Part shown: one piece after another, positions 22,412 through 33,913 of the stretch
How the letters are laid out: each line of letters opens with the position of its first letter
How positions within the stretch are numbered: position 1 is the stretch's first letter
DNA from: Rhizoclosmatium globosum
Taxonomy: Eukaryota > Chytridiomycota > Chytridiomycetes > Chytridiales > Chytriomycetaceae
NCBI GenBank assembly: GCA_002104985.1
Contig: MCGO01000151.1
Location: 23,501 to 87,500, forward strand
Length of the DNA stretch: 64,000 nt
Direction: 5' to 3'
Translations under genes and position numbers: made by a program
The notes under the pieces: model-generated
Told to the model about the DNA's origin: nothing
Databases searched by the model: none
Seen by the model: only the letters and a program-made list of their open reading frames with translations

Positions 22412-25132
22412 TCAGTTCTTGGGTACCTCCTCCACGGTCTCCTTCTTTGTACTTCCAAGGTACTCTACATATGTTGAGTGGTCTCCGAAAGGTCTAAAAA
22501 CAGGTCAGAATTCGCTTCTACATCAAAGCAAATAACTCACCTCTCGCCCAACAAGGCAATCATATCCTCTCGACTCAAGACCTCCTTCTCAAGCAGCCTC
22601 TGAGCAATCAACTCAACTTGCTCCCGCTTCTCGGTAACAAGCTTCACTGTTCGATCATACGCAAAGGCGACAAGTGTTCGCACCTCCTCGTCAATCATCT
22701 TCGCAGTCTCTTCACTGTAAGGCTTTGTAAATTGTTGCTGCTCGTCCGGTCGTCCATACGACAAGCTTCCAACACGTTCATTCATTCCGTACGTCGCAAC
22801 CTGTCCATACGCCATCTTTGTCACCTTCTGCAAATCATCGGATGCACCGGTAGTAATACTGTTGAAGAAAACTTGCTCTGAAACACGTCCTCCAAGCGTC
22901 ATACACATCATATCCAAAAACTGTTCCTTAGACTGCAAATGCTGGTCCTGTGGAAGGTACTGCGCGTATCCAAGGGCAGCAGATCCACGTGGGATGATGG
23001 AGACTTTGAGGAGCGGGTTCGCGTGTTGGAGGAACCAACCGACAACAGCGTGTCCTGCCTCGTGGTACGCGACAATCTTCTTTTCATGTGGAGACAGGAC
23101 CTTGGATTTCTTCTCGAGACCGGCAATCACACGCTCGATGGCTTGTTCAAAGTGCTTTTCGGTGACGGAGTCGGCGGATCCACGGGCGGCGATGAGGGCG
23201 GCTTCGTTACAGACGTTGTGGATGTCGGCTCCGGCGAATCCGGGGGTTAAGGCTGAGAGCTTTCGGGCTAGGTTTTCAACAACGGTTTCGGCAGAGAGTT
23301 TGATTGGCTTCAAGTGGACTTTGAAAATGTCAACACGGCCCTTGATGTCTGGGCGGTCGATGGAGATGTGTCTGTCGAAACGGCCTGGACGGAGAAGGGC
23401 TGGGTCGAGAACATCAGGTCTGTTGGTACCAGCGAGAACGACAACATGCTCAGAGGAACCGAAACCGTCCATTTCAACGAGGAGTTGGTTGAGAGTAGAT
23501 TCACGCTCATCGTTTCCACCAGTCATTCCACCCTTTCCACGAGCCTTTCCGATGGCGTCAATTTCATCTGATTTGAGAAGGACAAAGTTGGTTTAAGTGT
23601 TATTGGGTAAGTTAGTTTGACATACCAATGAAAATAATAGCTGGAGCCATCTTCTTTGCATTCGCAAACAAGTCACGGACACGAGAAGAACCAACACCGA
23701 CAAACATTTCGACGAATTCAGATCCAGAGACGGACAAGAAAGCGACTCCAGCTTCTCCGGCAGTCGCCTTTGCCAGGAGAGTTTTACCGGTACCTGGTGG
23801 ACTGTACATCATTGTTAGCTAATGATTCTCCCTTCCCAAATGCCGGCACTACTCGCAAGCAATCTCGACTCTTTCACTTTCAACGAACATGCTCGCTTCA
23901 CTCGCACAGCATTCACAAAATTGAAAGAGACTTACCCAGACAAAACAGCTCCTTTAGGAATCTTTGCTCCAAGCCTCTCATACACCTCTGGATCCTTCAA
24001 AAACTTGACAAACTCCATAATCTCTTCCTTCGCCTCATCCATCCCCGCCACATCCTTAAACTTCACCTTCACATCAGTCTCCTGATTAAACAATTTCGCT
24101 CTTGACTTCCCAATCCCGAAAATCCCGTTCGCACCACCGGCACCACCGCCAGCACCACCCGCACGTCTAGACATCCAGACGAGACCACCGAGGAGGAGGA
24201 GGGTAGGAGCGAAGTTGAGGGCCAGGTTTGTTAACGAGGTTTCGTTCGTGAATGAGACCGGGATGCGTTCTCTTGTAGGGATATTGAGTTCACGTTGGGC
24301 GAGTTCGAGGGAGCGTTCGAAGGAGTCTACGGAGCCGATGGAGAAGTGGTAGCCTGACCCGTTGGGGTTTGAGTTGTTGCGCATTGGAGCATCGGGGCGG
24401 AGGAAGACACGGACCATGGATCTGTTTACGACTTGGAGGGATTCGACAAAGCTAAGTTGGTTGGTCGATAGAGATTAGTCAGTGATCAAGGGGGCATCTC
24501 AAAGACGCTTTTTACCCTTTATCCAGCATTTCGACACGGAACTGGTGCCATGTAATTGGCTCAGATTGAGGCTGAGTGGAGAGGAAGTAGGCAATGAGGA
24601 ACGCAGAGGTGACTGCGTAGTACACGTGGTTTGCATTAAATTTGAAGGAAAAGAGCTCAATGTGATCAGCTGGAGGAGGAGTCTTTTTCGACTTTTCTGT
24701 GAGAGTTTTAAAGCATTAGCCTATGGTATAAGGGTATTAAGAGCACGTACTCTTCTTTGGAGGTTCCTCCTCATCCTCCTCTTGCTCCTCCTTTTTCTTT
24801 TTGTTATCTTTTTTATCGTCCTTGTTGTCCTTGTTCTCGTCTGGTTCCTGTTGAGAAGACTGCGAAGGTTTGTCGTCCTTCTTTCCCTTTTCGGCACTTG
24901 GTTCTTTGAAGAAGGCCTCGAATCCCTTTGGCGCATTTTGTCGAGCGTTTAAAAAGAGATCGTTTTTGGTGAGAGAGTGTGGGCCCAGCGAGAAGGCGCG
25001 GGTCTGGCTAACCCTAAGTAGGCTCGAGTGCGGGTTGGGGTTAGAGCAGGCGGTAACCCTAACCCTAAGACTGCTTGCACAGCTGTCTCGGTGGATGCTG
25101 CGAACGACGATCCGCGGAAGTGTTCGGTGCAT
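22412..25132 (-). CDS. AFG3: Mitochondrial m-AAA protease subunit (FtsH/AFG3 type)
   Basis: ATP-dependent zinc protease of the inner mitochondrial membrane, degrading misfolded membrane proteins and processing precursors. The start is the ATG at 25132 ([18 protein letters not shown]), a basic mitochondrial presequence. A charged Lys/Glu linker follows, then membrane segments around the intermembrane domain. The AAA core has Walker A ([19 protein letters not shown]), the pore loop ([19 protein letters not shown]) and the arginine-finger region ([20 protein letters not shown]). The metalloprotease motif is HEAGH ([20 protein letters not shown]). The C-terminal exon ends near 22412. Family identity is firm; AFG3/YTA10 is preferred over YTA12 by general resemblance only. 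Telomere-like repeats lie inside the presequence-coding exon. Confidence 0.88.
25053..25069 (-). promoter_or_regulatory. Telomere-like motif inside the AFG3 presequence exon
   Basis: The plus strand reads GTAACCCTAACCCTAAG; the sense strand therefore carries TTAGGGTTAGGGTTA in codons for SLRVRVT. A second, single unit (CTAACCCTAAG) lies at 25008-25018. Possible telobox, coding-embedded. Confidence 0.45.
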
Positions 25133-25308
25133 CAATTCAGACTAACTTTGAATTTGGGGGTGACGTGTTTGTCTCAAAGTTCTGAAATGATTTGAAAAAC
25201 AGAAAATCGATGAAACAACAAAAGAAATCTGTTTTGATTTGTTGGTTTCCTTCCTTTCCTTTTCCCTTTCCCACACTTTCTTTCCCAAGTATTCACACAC
25301 TTGAATAA

Positions 25309-26551
25309 ATGAAGTGGAAACTTGGACGCGTTGTGGGAAGAGGCGGAAGCTGTGTCGTGAGGAGAATCAAGCAGGAAGGTTCGCATTCTGAAGTTAAATA
25401 CTGTGCAAAGGTAGGTTTTAATTACTTCTTTGAATGCATTCTCTCTAATCCGTCATACAAGCAGATTATCAGATTGGATTCCCTGGCAAAGTATGAACGT
25501 GATTCAGCAATCAGAGAGGTCAAGCTACTCAAGACAATCCCATCACATCCACACATTCTCTCTCTATCCGACTCTTTTTCCGTTGCTGGTAACCTATACC
25601 TTGTCACTTTGTTTTGTGAAGGTCCGTGCTCTGTGACCCCTTCCAACTCCCTCTAACCCACCCAAAAACACACTCTAACCACTCACATCAGGTGGCGACC
25701 TCCACACATTCATCCGTTCACACCCTTCAAACAACCTCCCACCATTAACCCTCTTCCCACTCCTCTCCCAACTCCTCTCCGCAATAAAACACTTGCACGC
25801 AATCCCCCTCCTCCACCGTGACATCAAATCAAAAAACATATTCCTCGACGCTTCAAAGACGCACTTGAAACTGGGTGATTTTGGGATCGCCGTACCTGGA
25901 ACGCACGCCATGACAGCTGTTGGGACGCCTAATTCCATGGCTCCCGAAGTTCTTTCTGGTACGGAGTGCGGGTATGGCGTGGAAGCGGATTGTTGGAGTC
26001 TCGGTGTTGTCGTGTATGAAATGGGGACGGGGAGGGTTCCCTTTCATGCGGCCAGTCTTGAACGGGTTGTTGAGAAGATTCAAAGGGGTGTTATGGACCC
26101 ATTTGATTTGGAGGGTGATTTCTTTGTGGATAAAGTGTGGAAGGAAGTTGTGGAGGGGTTGTTGAGAAAGAATGTGAAGGATCGGTTTCGGATTTGTGAT
26201 GTTGAGGAGTGTATTGAGAGGTGGAATCAAGTACAGATAAGGGAGGAAAAAGAGGCACTTGAAATGGAGGAGCGATTGAAGAAGCGGCGGTCAGATTTGC
26301 CAGTTGGTGGGAGACAATTACCGCCAGTGTCTTACTTTGTATCCCTTGACGAAGGAGTGAACAGGAAACCTGATTTTCACGCACTGGAAGTTAAAATGAA
26401 GGAATTGGAAAGCAAAGTGGGGTTGTACGTTATCCAGCGTGTGTTGGCAAGTTCAAACGAAAGACAAGTCGTTTCACTCACTCCACAAGAGCAAAATGAA
26501 GTTGTACAGTTACGAAATGAGTTGAGAACTTGTTTCGATGTGTGTTTTTGA
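25309..26551 (+). CDS. NEK-like serine/threonine protein kinase
   Basis: Start MKWKLGRVVGRGGSCVVRRI, with the glycine-rich loop GRGGSCVV and the ATP lysine in YCAK. Two introns: one from about 25411 (GTAGGT..AAGCAG) and one from about 25622 to 25691 joining FCEG to GDLHTFI. The kinase core has HRDIKSKNIFLD, DFG (LKLGDFGIAV) and GTPNSMAPEVL, a NEK-style activation segment. Charged helices follow the kinase domain (REEKEALEMEERLKKRRSD), a coiled coil as in many NEKs. NEK kinases act in mitosis and, in zoosporic organisms, at basal bodies and flagella. All catalytic residues seem present. The exact NEK subgroup is not assigned. Confidence 0.75.
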
Positions 26552-26621
26552 TTTTTTATATAAAAAATTACATTTCTTTGGTAAACGTTTCAAAAGTACT
26601 GAAACGACATCAATATCGCCA

Positions 26622-27716
26622 ATGGCTGTAAGAAACGCAGCCACCTCGAACGACAAAGCAGCGAAAGATTTGCGGCGGCACGCACGACTTCGTGAAGTGC
26701 AAGTAATCAATGGGGAAGATGGTAAACGCCTCAGTGACCTTCTCTTTCACGAGTACGGCTTGCGAGACATCTGTGATGTGCACTGGACTCCAGAGTAAGA
26801 TCCATTTCTTCCGCTTTTGATCTAACAACCCATAACAAGTGAACTGGAAGGCGAGGTTGGATTCACAACCCTTCGACATATCGTGAATGCTCGAGTGGTT
26901 CCCCTACTGACGCTGATGACATTGAGCTGCGATTCATACACCAACTCATGTTAGTTGACTGAATTGACGGCGATTCGGGGGGTGCCCGAAACGAGATTGG
27001 GAAGTATCTGTGCAAGAAGACTTATCTGCTTCGCAAGGGAAACAACTCGTTCAAACGGTTTATGGAGCTGCGATTCTTTCAATATTTGGGTCTTGTGAAT
27101 GGGGGCACTGGCTAATGTAGGTTGCACTTTATGATTTGAATTAACACTCATATGGCTGTAAAGGGGAGAAGAAATGCCAGTTCCAAACAGCTGTTTAGCT
27201 GCTAATGTTAATAGCTTTCTCGATATGCAGTTTATCACGAAAAATGTCGGAGGGACTAAAATGAAAGCTCTAAATGCGCCATTAATATGTGGCGTCTTTA
27301 ACGGAGATTCAAAAGCAGTGCTTGCTCTTCCTCAAGTATGTTTGGCGGGTATATCAGCTGCATTGATGCAGCTTTGCTGTAATGTACCGATGGAAGAGGT
27401 GGCCGTTCCGTGTTTTTCGGCGACAGCTTTGGAATTTCGGTTTTGTCTTGTAACAACAAAAATGGATAGGCACAGAAAACTTATGTTTCGTATTCATTCT
27501 CTTGATGGGATATCGTTAGATAATCAAACTGAGGCGATATGTCCCAAAACACAGGCTCAATCAGTTTTGAATACCTTTAAGAAGTTTCAAACGTTTGCGA
27601 GTAATATGAACTCAATAATTGTAAAGAAGAATGTGTTTCTTGGCGAGACAATCAGCCCAGAAGACATTTTTGATGAAATTGATTGGATCAGGTCTCACAA
27701 AAACTACACAGCTTGA
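26622..27716 (+). CDS. Hypothetical protein, four exons
   Basis: Not recognised. Start MAVRNAATSNDKAAKDLRR at 26622. Splicing at about 26795-26837, 26952-26997 (GTTAGT..ACGAG) and 27117-27166 (GTAGGT..TAAAG) gives one continuous frame. Landmarks are LLFHEYGLRDICDVHWTP, VGFTTLRHIVNARVVPLL, VQEDLSASQGKQLVQTVYG, SCEWGHWLMGEEMPVPN and CPKTQAQSVLNTFKKFQTF. Without these introns the region breaks into short pieces, so the exon model is inferred from frame continuity and intron signals. No signal peptide or metal motif; weakly hydrophobic patch around LALPQVCLAGISAALMQLCC. It follows the kinase gene by about 70 bases in the same direction. Confidence 0.45.
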
Positions 27717-27923
27717 AAAACGAAGGTCTTTACTTTGAAAAATAAAGAGCTATTATTAAGTTTTGGAAGCATGAGTTTAAGTTTGAGTTTTGGAAGCGGT
27801 TCAACGTCCATTATTCCCACAGAAAAGGGATGAGACCCCTTCAAATCCACAGCTATAAAAACTAACGGCTCTTCCCTGTTCTTTCTTTCCATTCAGAAAA
27901 AAACAATCTCAAACAACCTCAAA

Positions 27924-28416
27924 ATGCAATACTTCCCTCAATCTGAATGCTACGACCAGTCTTTCATCGGAGCTCAATCCCCTTTCCGTCGTTACCCTGT
28001 CAAGTTCCAGGCCAGACCATGGTACTCTTCCTCCGACATGTCTCTCGGTCTCCAAGGTTACGAGTGTCCTCTTGGATACTCTGGGCTTGATTTCAACCGC
28101 GGTCTTGGTCAACGCTACTATGGTCGTCAGGTGAGTCTTCGCATCCTCTATACAACGTAGTATTAACGTTATTATATAGAATATTGGACGCGGTGGTTTC
28201 ACCAGCCCTGTGTTGAACGCGCTTGAGCGCAGGTGTTACGAGAACCAGGCTTTGCATGGAAACTGGCGTTTTGGTGTTAACGGACATGATGGATTTGGGC
28301 AACAGCGTGGTTTCAACGCGATTGATGGTCTTTACGGTTCATGTGGTGGAATGGGTGGAATCAGTCGTGTTGGTGGGTATGGTCAAGGTTTCAATCAGGC
28401 TCAGGAATGGTGTTGA
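27924..28416 (+). CDS. Small Gly/Tyr/Arg-rich hypothetical protein
   Basis: Start MQYFPQSECYDQSFIGAQ at 27924. A GTGAGT intron from about 28132 to 28179 joins GQRYYGRQ to NIGRGGFTSP; stop at 28414-28416. The protein is about 147 aa, rich in Gly, Tyr, Arg and Gln, without a signal peptide or membrane span. The upstream leader is CA-rich (AAACAATCTCAAACAACC), the sort seen before strongly expressed fungal genes, and codons favour C-ending forms in the first exon. Function unknown; such composition can indicate a condensing or structural protein, but that is inference. Confidence 0.55.
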
Positions 28417-29173
28417 ATGAATGCTTACTTCTTTATTGTATTTCATGTTGGTGCATCCCTTTTTCTGCTTTGTTTGCTTCGTGCTGTGTTTTGTTGATGT
28501 TTGAATAAAGGTTTAATGTGCCACATCCTGCTTTTCAACCGGAACACATCTCTTACTATATTCATAAAGCTTAATTGACATAAGTTATCTGTTTTTAGAG
28601 AGCCACAAGCAATGCTTGTCGTTATTGGACCGTTTTTACAAAATTCTATGTTTTGACACACTTGATCATACTATTTATCACGCTACCCTCAACTGCCTTC
28701 TTAGCTCAGTTGGTTAGATCGCCTGCCTCAAAAAATGGTTTACAAGTACTCTGGGGACAAGACACTTCTGGGATGCATGCTCTGGACTGTGTTCGCAATT
28801 TCGCAAACCATGTTGGGAACATGAGTAAATCATTAATTTGATAAAAATGAGGTTTGTAACGCTAGTATGACACTTTCGCGTTATGTGAACAGACTTTAAA
28901 CTTGCTCCTAAGTTCTCTATTCTATAAACATTGGTAGATTCCTTTTTTTAACGAGTTCTTACGGAACCCTTTCACCTTAAACCGCAAGGTTCATTTTCTT
29001 AGCATAGCAAAATGCCCTCCTTTCTTCCTCATAATGCATTTGAGATCAGCAGTTTGGGTAGACTGTGGCTGCATAACCAAAAAAAAAGAAAGAATCAAAT
29101 GATAAATGGATTCGGGGCCCAAAAAGGATCCTATACTTTGACGTAATTAGTACATCTGTTCTCTTCGCCTTCT
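28417..29173. other. Gene-poor stretch with a tRNA relic
   Basis: No supported coding frame. Contains the 5'-half tRNA relic at 28695-28730 and otherwise AT-rich sequence. Confidence 0.4.
28695..28730 (+). pseudogene. 5'-half tRNA relic, elongator Met-like
   Basis: GCCTTCTTAGCTCAGTTGG, then TTAGATCGCCTGCCTCA, looks like the acceptor, D arm and first anticodon strand of an elongator tRNA-Met. The sequence then diverges with no anticodon-stem partner, T arm or acceptor 3' strand. Confidence 0.45.
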
Positions 29174-29400
29174 TCAAAGATTTTGTTCTTTCAACAATGC
29201 CTCTTTGTCTTCTCTGAACGAGGCAAGCACCTGCGAAGCCTCATCAAAAGTGCGCACCCACAAAGAAGAACTGACGATGATTTCCATGGTCACAAGAGAT
29301 TGTGCGTTATCGATATCCTCGGTGTTGTTTTTGTTTCTGTTTAAGGCGGCGTTGAAGATGTGATCTGAGGTGGTTTGCAGTAGTTCAAGCGCGTCAAGGA
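29174..29400 (-). pseudogene. Orphan terminal exon or gene fragment
   Basis: The minus strand reads VLDALELLQTTSDHIFNAAL, then NRNKNNTEDIDNAQSLVTM, then IIVSSSLWVRTFDEASQVL, ending EALLKEQNL and a TGA at 29174-29176. Its sequence character is clearly protein-like and helical, but no ATG opens the frame. Upstream exons can only be guessed (a GTAAGC donor lies near 29470). It may be the last exon of an uncharted gene or a remnant. Confidence 0.35.
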
Positions 29401-29869
29401 CACGTCCTCGACAACATCGAGTTGATCGGTTCCTTGTCTTATTGCTGGATGAAGATGACTGTTTTGCTTACCGTTTCAACGCTATTGAGGTACATACGAA
29501 TCCTACTTGCTTGAATCATACACAGTCAATAATGAACGTTTTACAGTCATGGCGTTTGCCAAACGGTTGTCCCGCCTACCTTTCACGTACCTGCTCAGGC
29601 TCAACAGTATAATCCAATCAGTTCGCAGCATCAATGTCCACTGCTAAGCTATGTCCACCAGCCAATCTACCACCCAAACATTTCAATCAAATGCATAACA
29701 TAATCTTACATCACATTCCTACTTATCCCTTCCCATTCAACCCACTACTGGCCATTCACATACCTCAACCTAACCCATGTGATTCCTCTGGCGAAGACAT
29801 ACGTGTTGCACCAATTTTCGTTGAAGCTACGTGATTCACATTTGGCATCGCTTTGAAGGAGTCGGAGGT

Positions 29870-30284
29870 ACATAATCGAATCGAATCAAAATAACAGTCA
29901 TAGCGGTGAACAAATCTAAAGTTAACAATAGAATCGAATCCGCTGTAGCGGCTAAAGTGCGTGCAGCGTCGGACTGAATCTATAGGGAATTGAAGTGTTA
30001 TAAAAAAGTGAGTACAATCCGTCCACAATATCGAACATTGAAAGCGTTACAGATGAAGCCAGGTGGACAGGTGAAGGAATTTGAAGTCCAGAATCGAATT
30101 AAATCGGCCGTTGTTGGTGCCGGAATTTGATATCCAGCATTGCATCATATCATTCGTTGCACTGAAGAAGTTGAGAGTGGAACTGAATTCTACGGCTTTC
30201 AAGGTGTCGGAATTCCTAAAACGAATTAAATCAGCCATTTCTGGAAAGGAGTTTAAAGTCCTGAATCAAATTTGGTTACCACTG
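29870..30284. repeat. Degenerate repeats flanking the minisatellite
   Basis: Loosely related segments containing AATCGAATTAAATCGGCC, GAATTAAATCAGCCATT and AATCGAATCGAATC recur at irregular spacing. They look like old decayed repeats next to the minisatellite. No coding potential seen. Confidence 0.35.
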
Positions 30285-31585
30285 CATTTTGGTTGGATAT
30301 CGCTGCGCTTTGGTTTGAAGTCGCTACACTTTGGTTTAGTCGCTACACTTTGGTTCGAAGTCGCTACACTTTGGTTTAGTCGCTACACTTTGGTTATGAA
30401 GTCGCTGCGCTTTGGTTTAATCGCTGCGCTTTGGTTTAGTCGCTACACTTTGATTCGAAGTCGCTACACTTTGGTTTAGTCGCTACACTTTGGTTTGAAG
30501 TCGCTACACTTTGGTTTAGTCGCTACACTTTGGTTTGAAGTCGCTACACTTTGGTTTAGTCGCTACACTTTGGTTCGAAGTCGCTACACTTTGGTTTAGT
30601 CGCTACACTTTGGTTATGAAGTCGCTGCGCTTTGGTTTAATCGCTGCGCTTTGGTTTAGTCGCTACACTTTGGTTCGAAGTCGCTACACTTTGGTTTAGT
30701 CGCTACACTTTGGTTATGAAGTCGCTGCGCTTTGGTTTAATCGCTGCGCTTTGGTTTAGTCGCTACACTTTGGTTATGAAGTCGCTGCGCTTTGGTTTAA
30801 TCACTACACTTTGGTTTAGTCGCTGCGCTTTGCTTTAGTCGCTACACTTTGGTTTAATCGCTGCGCTTTGGTTCGAAGTCACTGTGCTTTGGTTTAATCG
30901 CTGTGCTTTGGTTTAATCGCTGCACTTTGGTTATGAAGTCGCTACACTTTGGTTTAGTCGCTACGCTTTGGTTTAATCGTTGCGCTTTGGTTGTGAAGTC
31001 GCTACACTTTGGATTAGTCGCTACGCTTTGGTTTAATCGCTGCGCTTTGGTTCGAAGTCGCTACACTTTGGTTATGAAGTCGCTACACTTTGGTTTAGTC
31101 GCTACACTTTGGTTTAATCGCTACACTTTGGTTTAATTGCTACACTTTGGTTTAATCGCTACACTTTGGTTTAGTCGCTGCGCTTTGGTTTAATCGCTAC
31201 ACTTTGGTTTAATCGCTGCGCTTTGGTTCGAAGTCACTGTGCTTTGGTTTGAAGTCGCTATACTTTGGTTTAATTGCTACACTTTGGTTTAGTCGCTGCG
31301 CTTTGGTTCGAAGTCACTGTGCTTTGGTTGTGAAGTCGCTACACTTTGGTTTAGTCGTTACACATTGGTTATGAAGTCGCTGCGCTTTGGTTTAGTCGCT
31401 ACGCTTTGGTTTATTCGCTACACTTTGGTTTAATCGCTGCGCTTTGGTTCGAAGTCGCTACACTTTGGTTATGAAGTCGCTACACTTTGGTTTGGTCGCT
31501 GCGCTTTGGTTTAATCGCTGCGCTTTGGTTTGGTCATTTGCTTCGGTTTAGTTTCTGCGCACGCTGGGCTTGGTTTAACGTCACT
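30285..31585 (+). repeat. Minisatellite of about 19-21-base units
   Basis: Head-to-tail copies of GTCGCTACACTTTGGTTTA (19 bases) alternate irregularly with longer forms ending GGTTCGAA, GGTTTGAA or GGTTATGAA (about 21 bases). Variants swap CTACAC for CTGCGC. From length there are roughly 60 copies; the 3' end decays from about 31530. Open frames across it (LHFGLVATLWF and similar) follow from the repeat and are not genes. Confidence 0.93.
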
Positions 31586-33128
31586 ACACTGTTATTGTTG
31601 AAGGTTGTTGGACTGTCGCTCTTGATTGTCTTTCCTTTCCACTTGTGACCAACCGCTGCAAGTCTTCTCTGCTTATTGCCGCTGTATGTTAACGCGTTGC
31701 CGTTTTTTGTTGAATTTTTTGGATTGCAAGGGGGGTGATGAGCGAAAGTTTTCATTAAAATTATGGCTACCTTCCAATTACATCAACGATCAAAAAGCAA
31801 TAAGTGCAAATTGAGAGCCCGGAAACGTCTGCTATCTGTCGGATATTGACAATTGATGCAGAGGATATTATGCCCAGTCTGAAATTGCCAGATTCTTCGG
31901 CCATCCTTCCTCCATAGAAGGCTTCTTTAAGACCACTGTAAACCGACTCGGTCTTCATTTAAATTTAATCTTTGTGAATTAGGCCGCTCATGAAAGATTG
32001 CCAAAAGTCCAAAACGTTTGTTACTTCGAGTTTAGTGAATATTATAATAGTTAAGGCTTATAACATTAGTAAGAACAGCTAGCAGGAGGCCACCAGTTCA
32101 AATCTGGTAGAAGTTAGCCTTTTGGAGGATGTAGAGAAGGTTGCAGGTGGTTGGTTGGTATATGGAACTATGACTGACGTTCTTTCCATCAATGATTTCG
32201 TTAAAGTATTAAACATAGATCATTGAAGTATTTAACAGCGTTTGTGTGCAGCAGCTTATGACTGAGAAATTTCGTACGATGAAAGACAGCGATACTTCAC
32301 CTCAGACCAGACATAGAAAGACCCAATATATAAACTCAATGACAGCGCTGTTCCTTTCATTTTCAGTTCATTCTCTAGACGGTGTCATACGATCTGAATC
32401 AATGCCAGAACTCAAAAACAAACCGAAGAAGAGTGACCTAACCGTTAACTGCAGGGTCCTCTATTACTTATCCTTCATTTTCGTTCATCACTGTCTTCAA
32501 AAGTTACTCAGCCTCTGAATATGATATTCAACGCCAAACAAACAAAATAAGCATTGAACAGATCATTCTTATTCTTTTTTATTGAGAGAAAAGCGTTGAG
32601 CAAATCAAAGGCCGCGGCATTAAAAACTCTCGAGTGTTGTAAAGTGTAAAAGTGTGAGTGGGCGGGGAGTTGGGGGCAATCACAGCATAGGAATACTCGT
32701 TCGACACGGTGTGGGACCTGCACACTAACCAGTCCACCGAATAGTCTATTTCAATCTGCTCGGCTTACGACTATGTCCAAACGAGGGGGGGCATCTCTGC
32801 TGTGATGGGGGATCAAGTTTGAAGTCTGGTGGTGAGATTTTTTGGATCTGTTTTCGACTGGCGACGCGTTTCTTTTATTTGCGGTTTTGGTTTGCACATG
32901 GGGGTGCAAAATTCACAGCCAATCAAAGTGCGCGTGGAGATGGCTGTGACAAGATTTTTTGTACTCCCAGTCATAACAAAGCAACACTCGCCGATGCTGT
33001 AAATGTGTCATAAAAAAGCCATTGAATCTTTGGTGAGAACTGGATTAATGAAGTCCTAAAGCGCTGACACCCTCGGAAGAACTGACAATAATATTTATTT
33101 AATCAACCCACCGTTGGCTATTTATTGT
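31586..33128. other. Gene-poor region, only fragments
   Basis: Short open frames on both strands (for example minus 31534-31755 and plus 32246-32518) have no recognisable motifs. A T-arm-like tRNA relic is at 32080-32119. Probably decayed sequence. Confidence 0.35.
32080..32119 (+). pseudogene. 3'-half tRNA-like relic
   Basis: ACCAG-TTCAAAT-CTGGT (32092-32108) is a good T arm, flanked by GCTAGC and GTTAGC stretches that pair imperfectly. No D or anticodon arm precedes it. Confidence 0.3.
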
Positions 33129-33800
33129 GCCTTACGCGCTTTATCTCTGCCTTCATATCTTTATTACTGGCACCAATCGATACAGCTTTTGTCCGCTCCA
33201 CTCGCCATACATTGTTGATGAACCGCAAAATGCCCGACAGTCTGCCAAAACCATCAATGAAAAAGATATCTTCATATAATTCCTGAAAAAAAGTCTAGCC
33301 ATCTTCCCACACTGTGGTTATCTTCAGAGCTTGGAGAAAACATTCCTCCTTCCTCAGCAACTTGGGCAAAAATCCTATGACTTGTCTAGTATAGCCAAAA
33401 GACCTACAAGCTGCTGCCATACTGTGCCCTTCATCTGCAAAGAAACAGTTAAAGGATACTTGCCTTAGATTTCCTCGTCTTCCTCGTCTTCATCATCTAG
33501 CGCCTTGGTCTTCGTCATAAATTGCAGAAATAAGGGCCTTTCAAGGTGGTCCAAAATAATGTAAGACGATTTCATCGTCTTCGTGGTTGTGGCAGTTGGG
33601 TTCGTTAAACTCGCACACTTTGTAAAAAAGCCATATACCCTGTACCGTAGAGAGAAAGGTATAGGATCCGTTCCTATCCATAGAGTGATACATCACTCCA
33701 GAGTCCCTGTGTAGAGTTCGGCGAGATTACGGTTACCTTGGATCTGGGATCAGGAAGGCAGGCTCGTCAAGTTTTGATGTAAGTTTCAACAATCAGGGGT
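33129..33800 (-). pseudogene. Decayed coding region, possibly transposon-derived
   Basis: On the minus strand a protein-like frame reads DEGHSMAAACRSFGYTRQVI, then GFLPKLLRKEECFLQALKI, hits TAG after TTVWEDG, and continues FFQELYEDIFFIDGFGRLSG to RVRHNK and a stop. Upstream, two more protein-like frames appear: MDRNGSYTFLSTVQGIWLFY, and one with the acidic end KALDDEDEEDEEI. The EGHSMAAACRSFGYTRQ piece has a helix-turn-helix look, as in transposase N-termini. The frames do not join into one clean gene. Confidence 0.35.
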
Positions 33801-33913
33801 TTATTTCCTCTCAGACAAGTATTAAGACGAGTATTGAACAATAAATGATAGAATTCTATGATGACAACTTCAATTCCAAAAATAGCATTCTGTGGCTGCA
33901 AAGAAACTAAAAG

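Noticed and set aside
30285..31585. Open reading frames and possible CRISPR-like array
   Set aside because: Units are contiguous and 19-21 bases long with no unique spacers, so it is a minisatellite. The frames follow mechanically from the repeat period.
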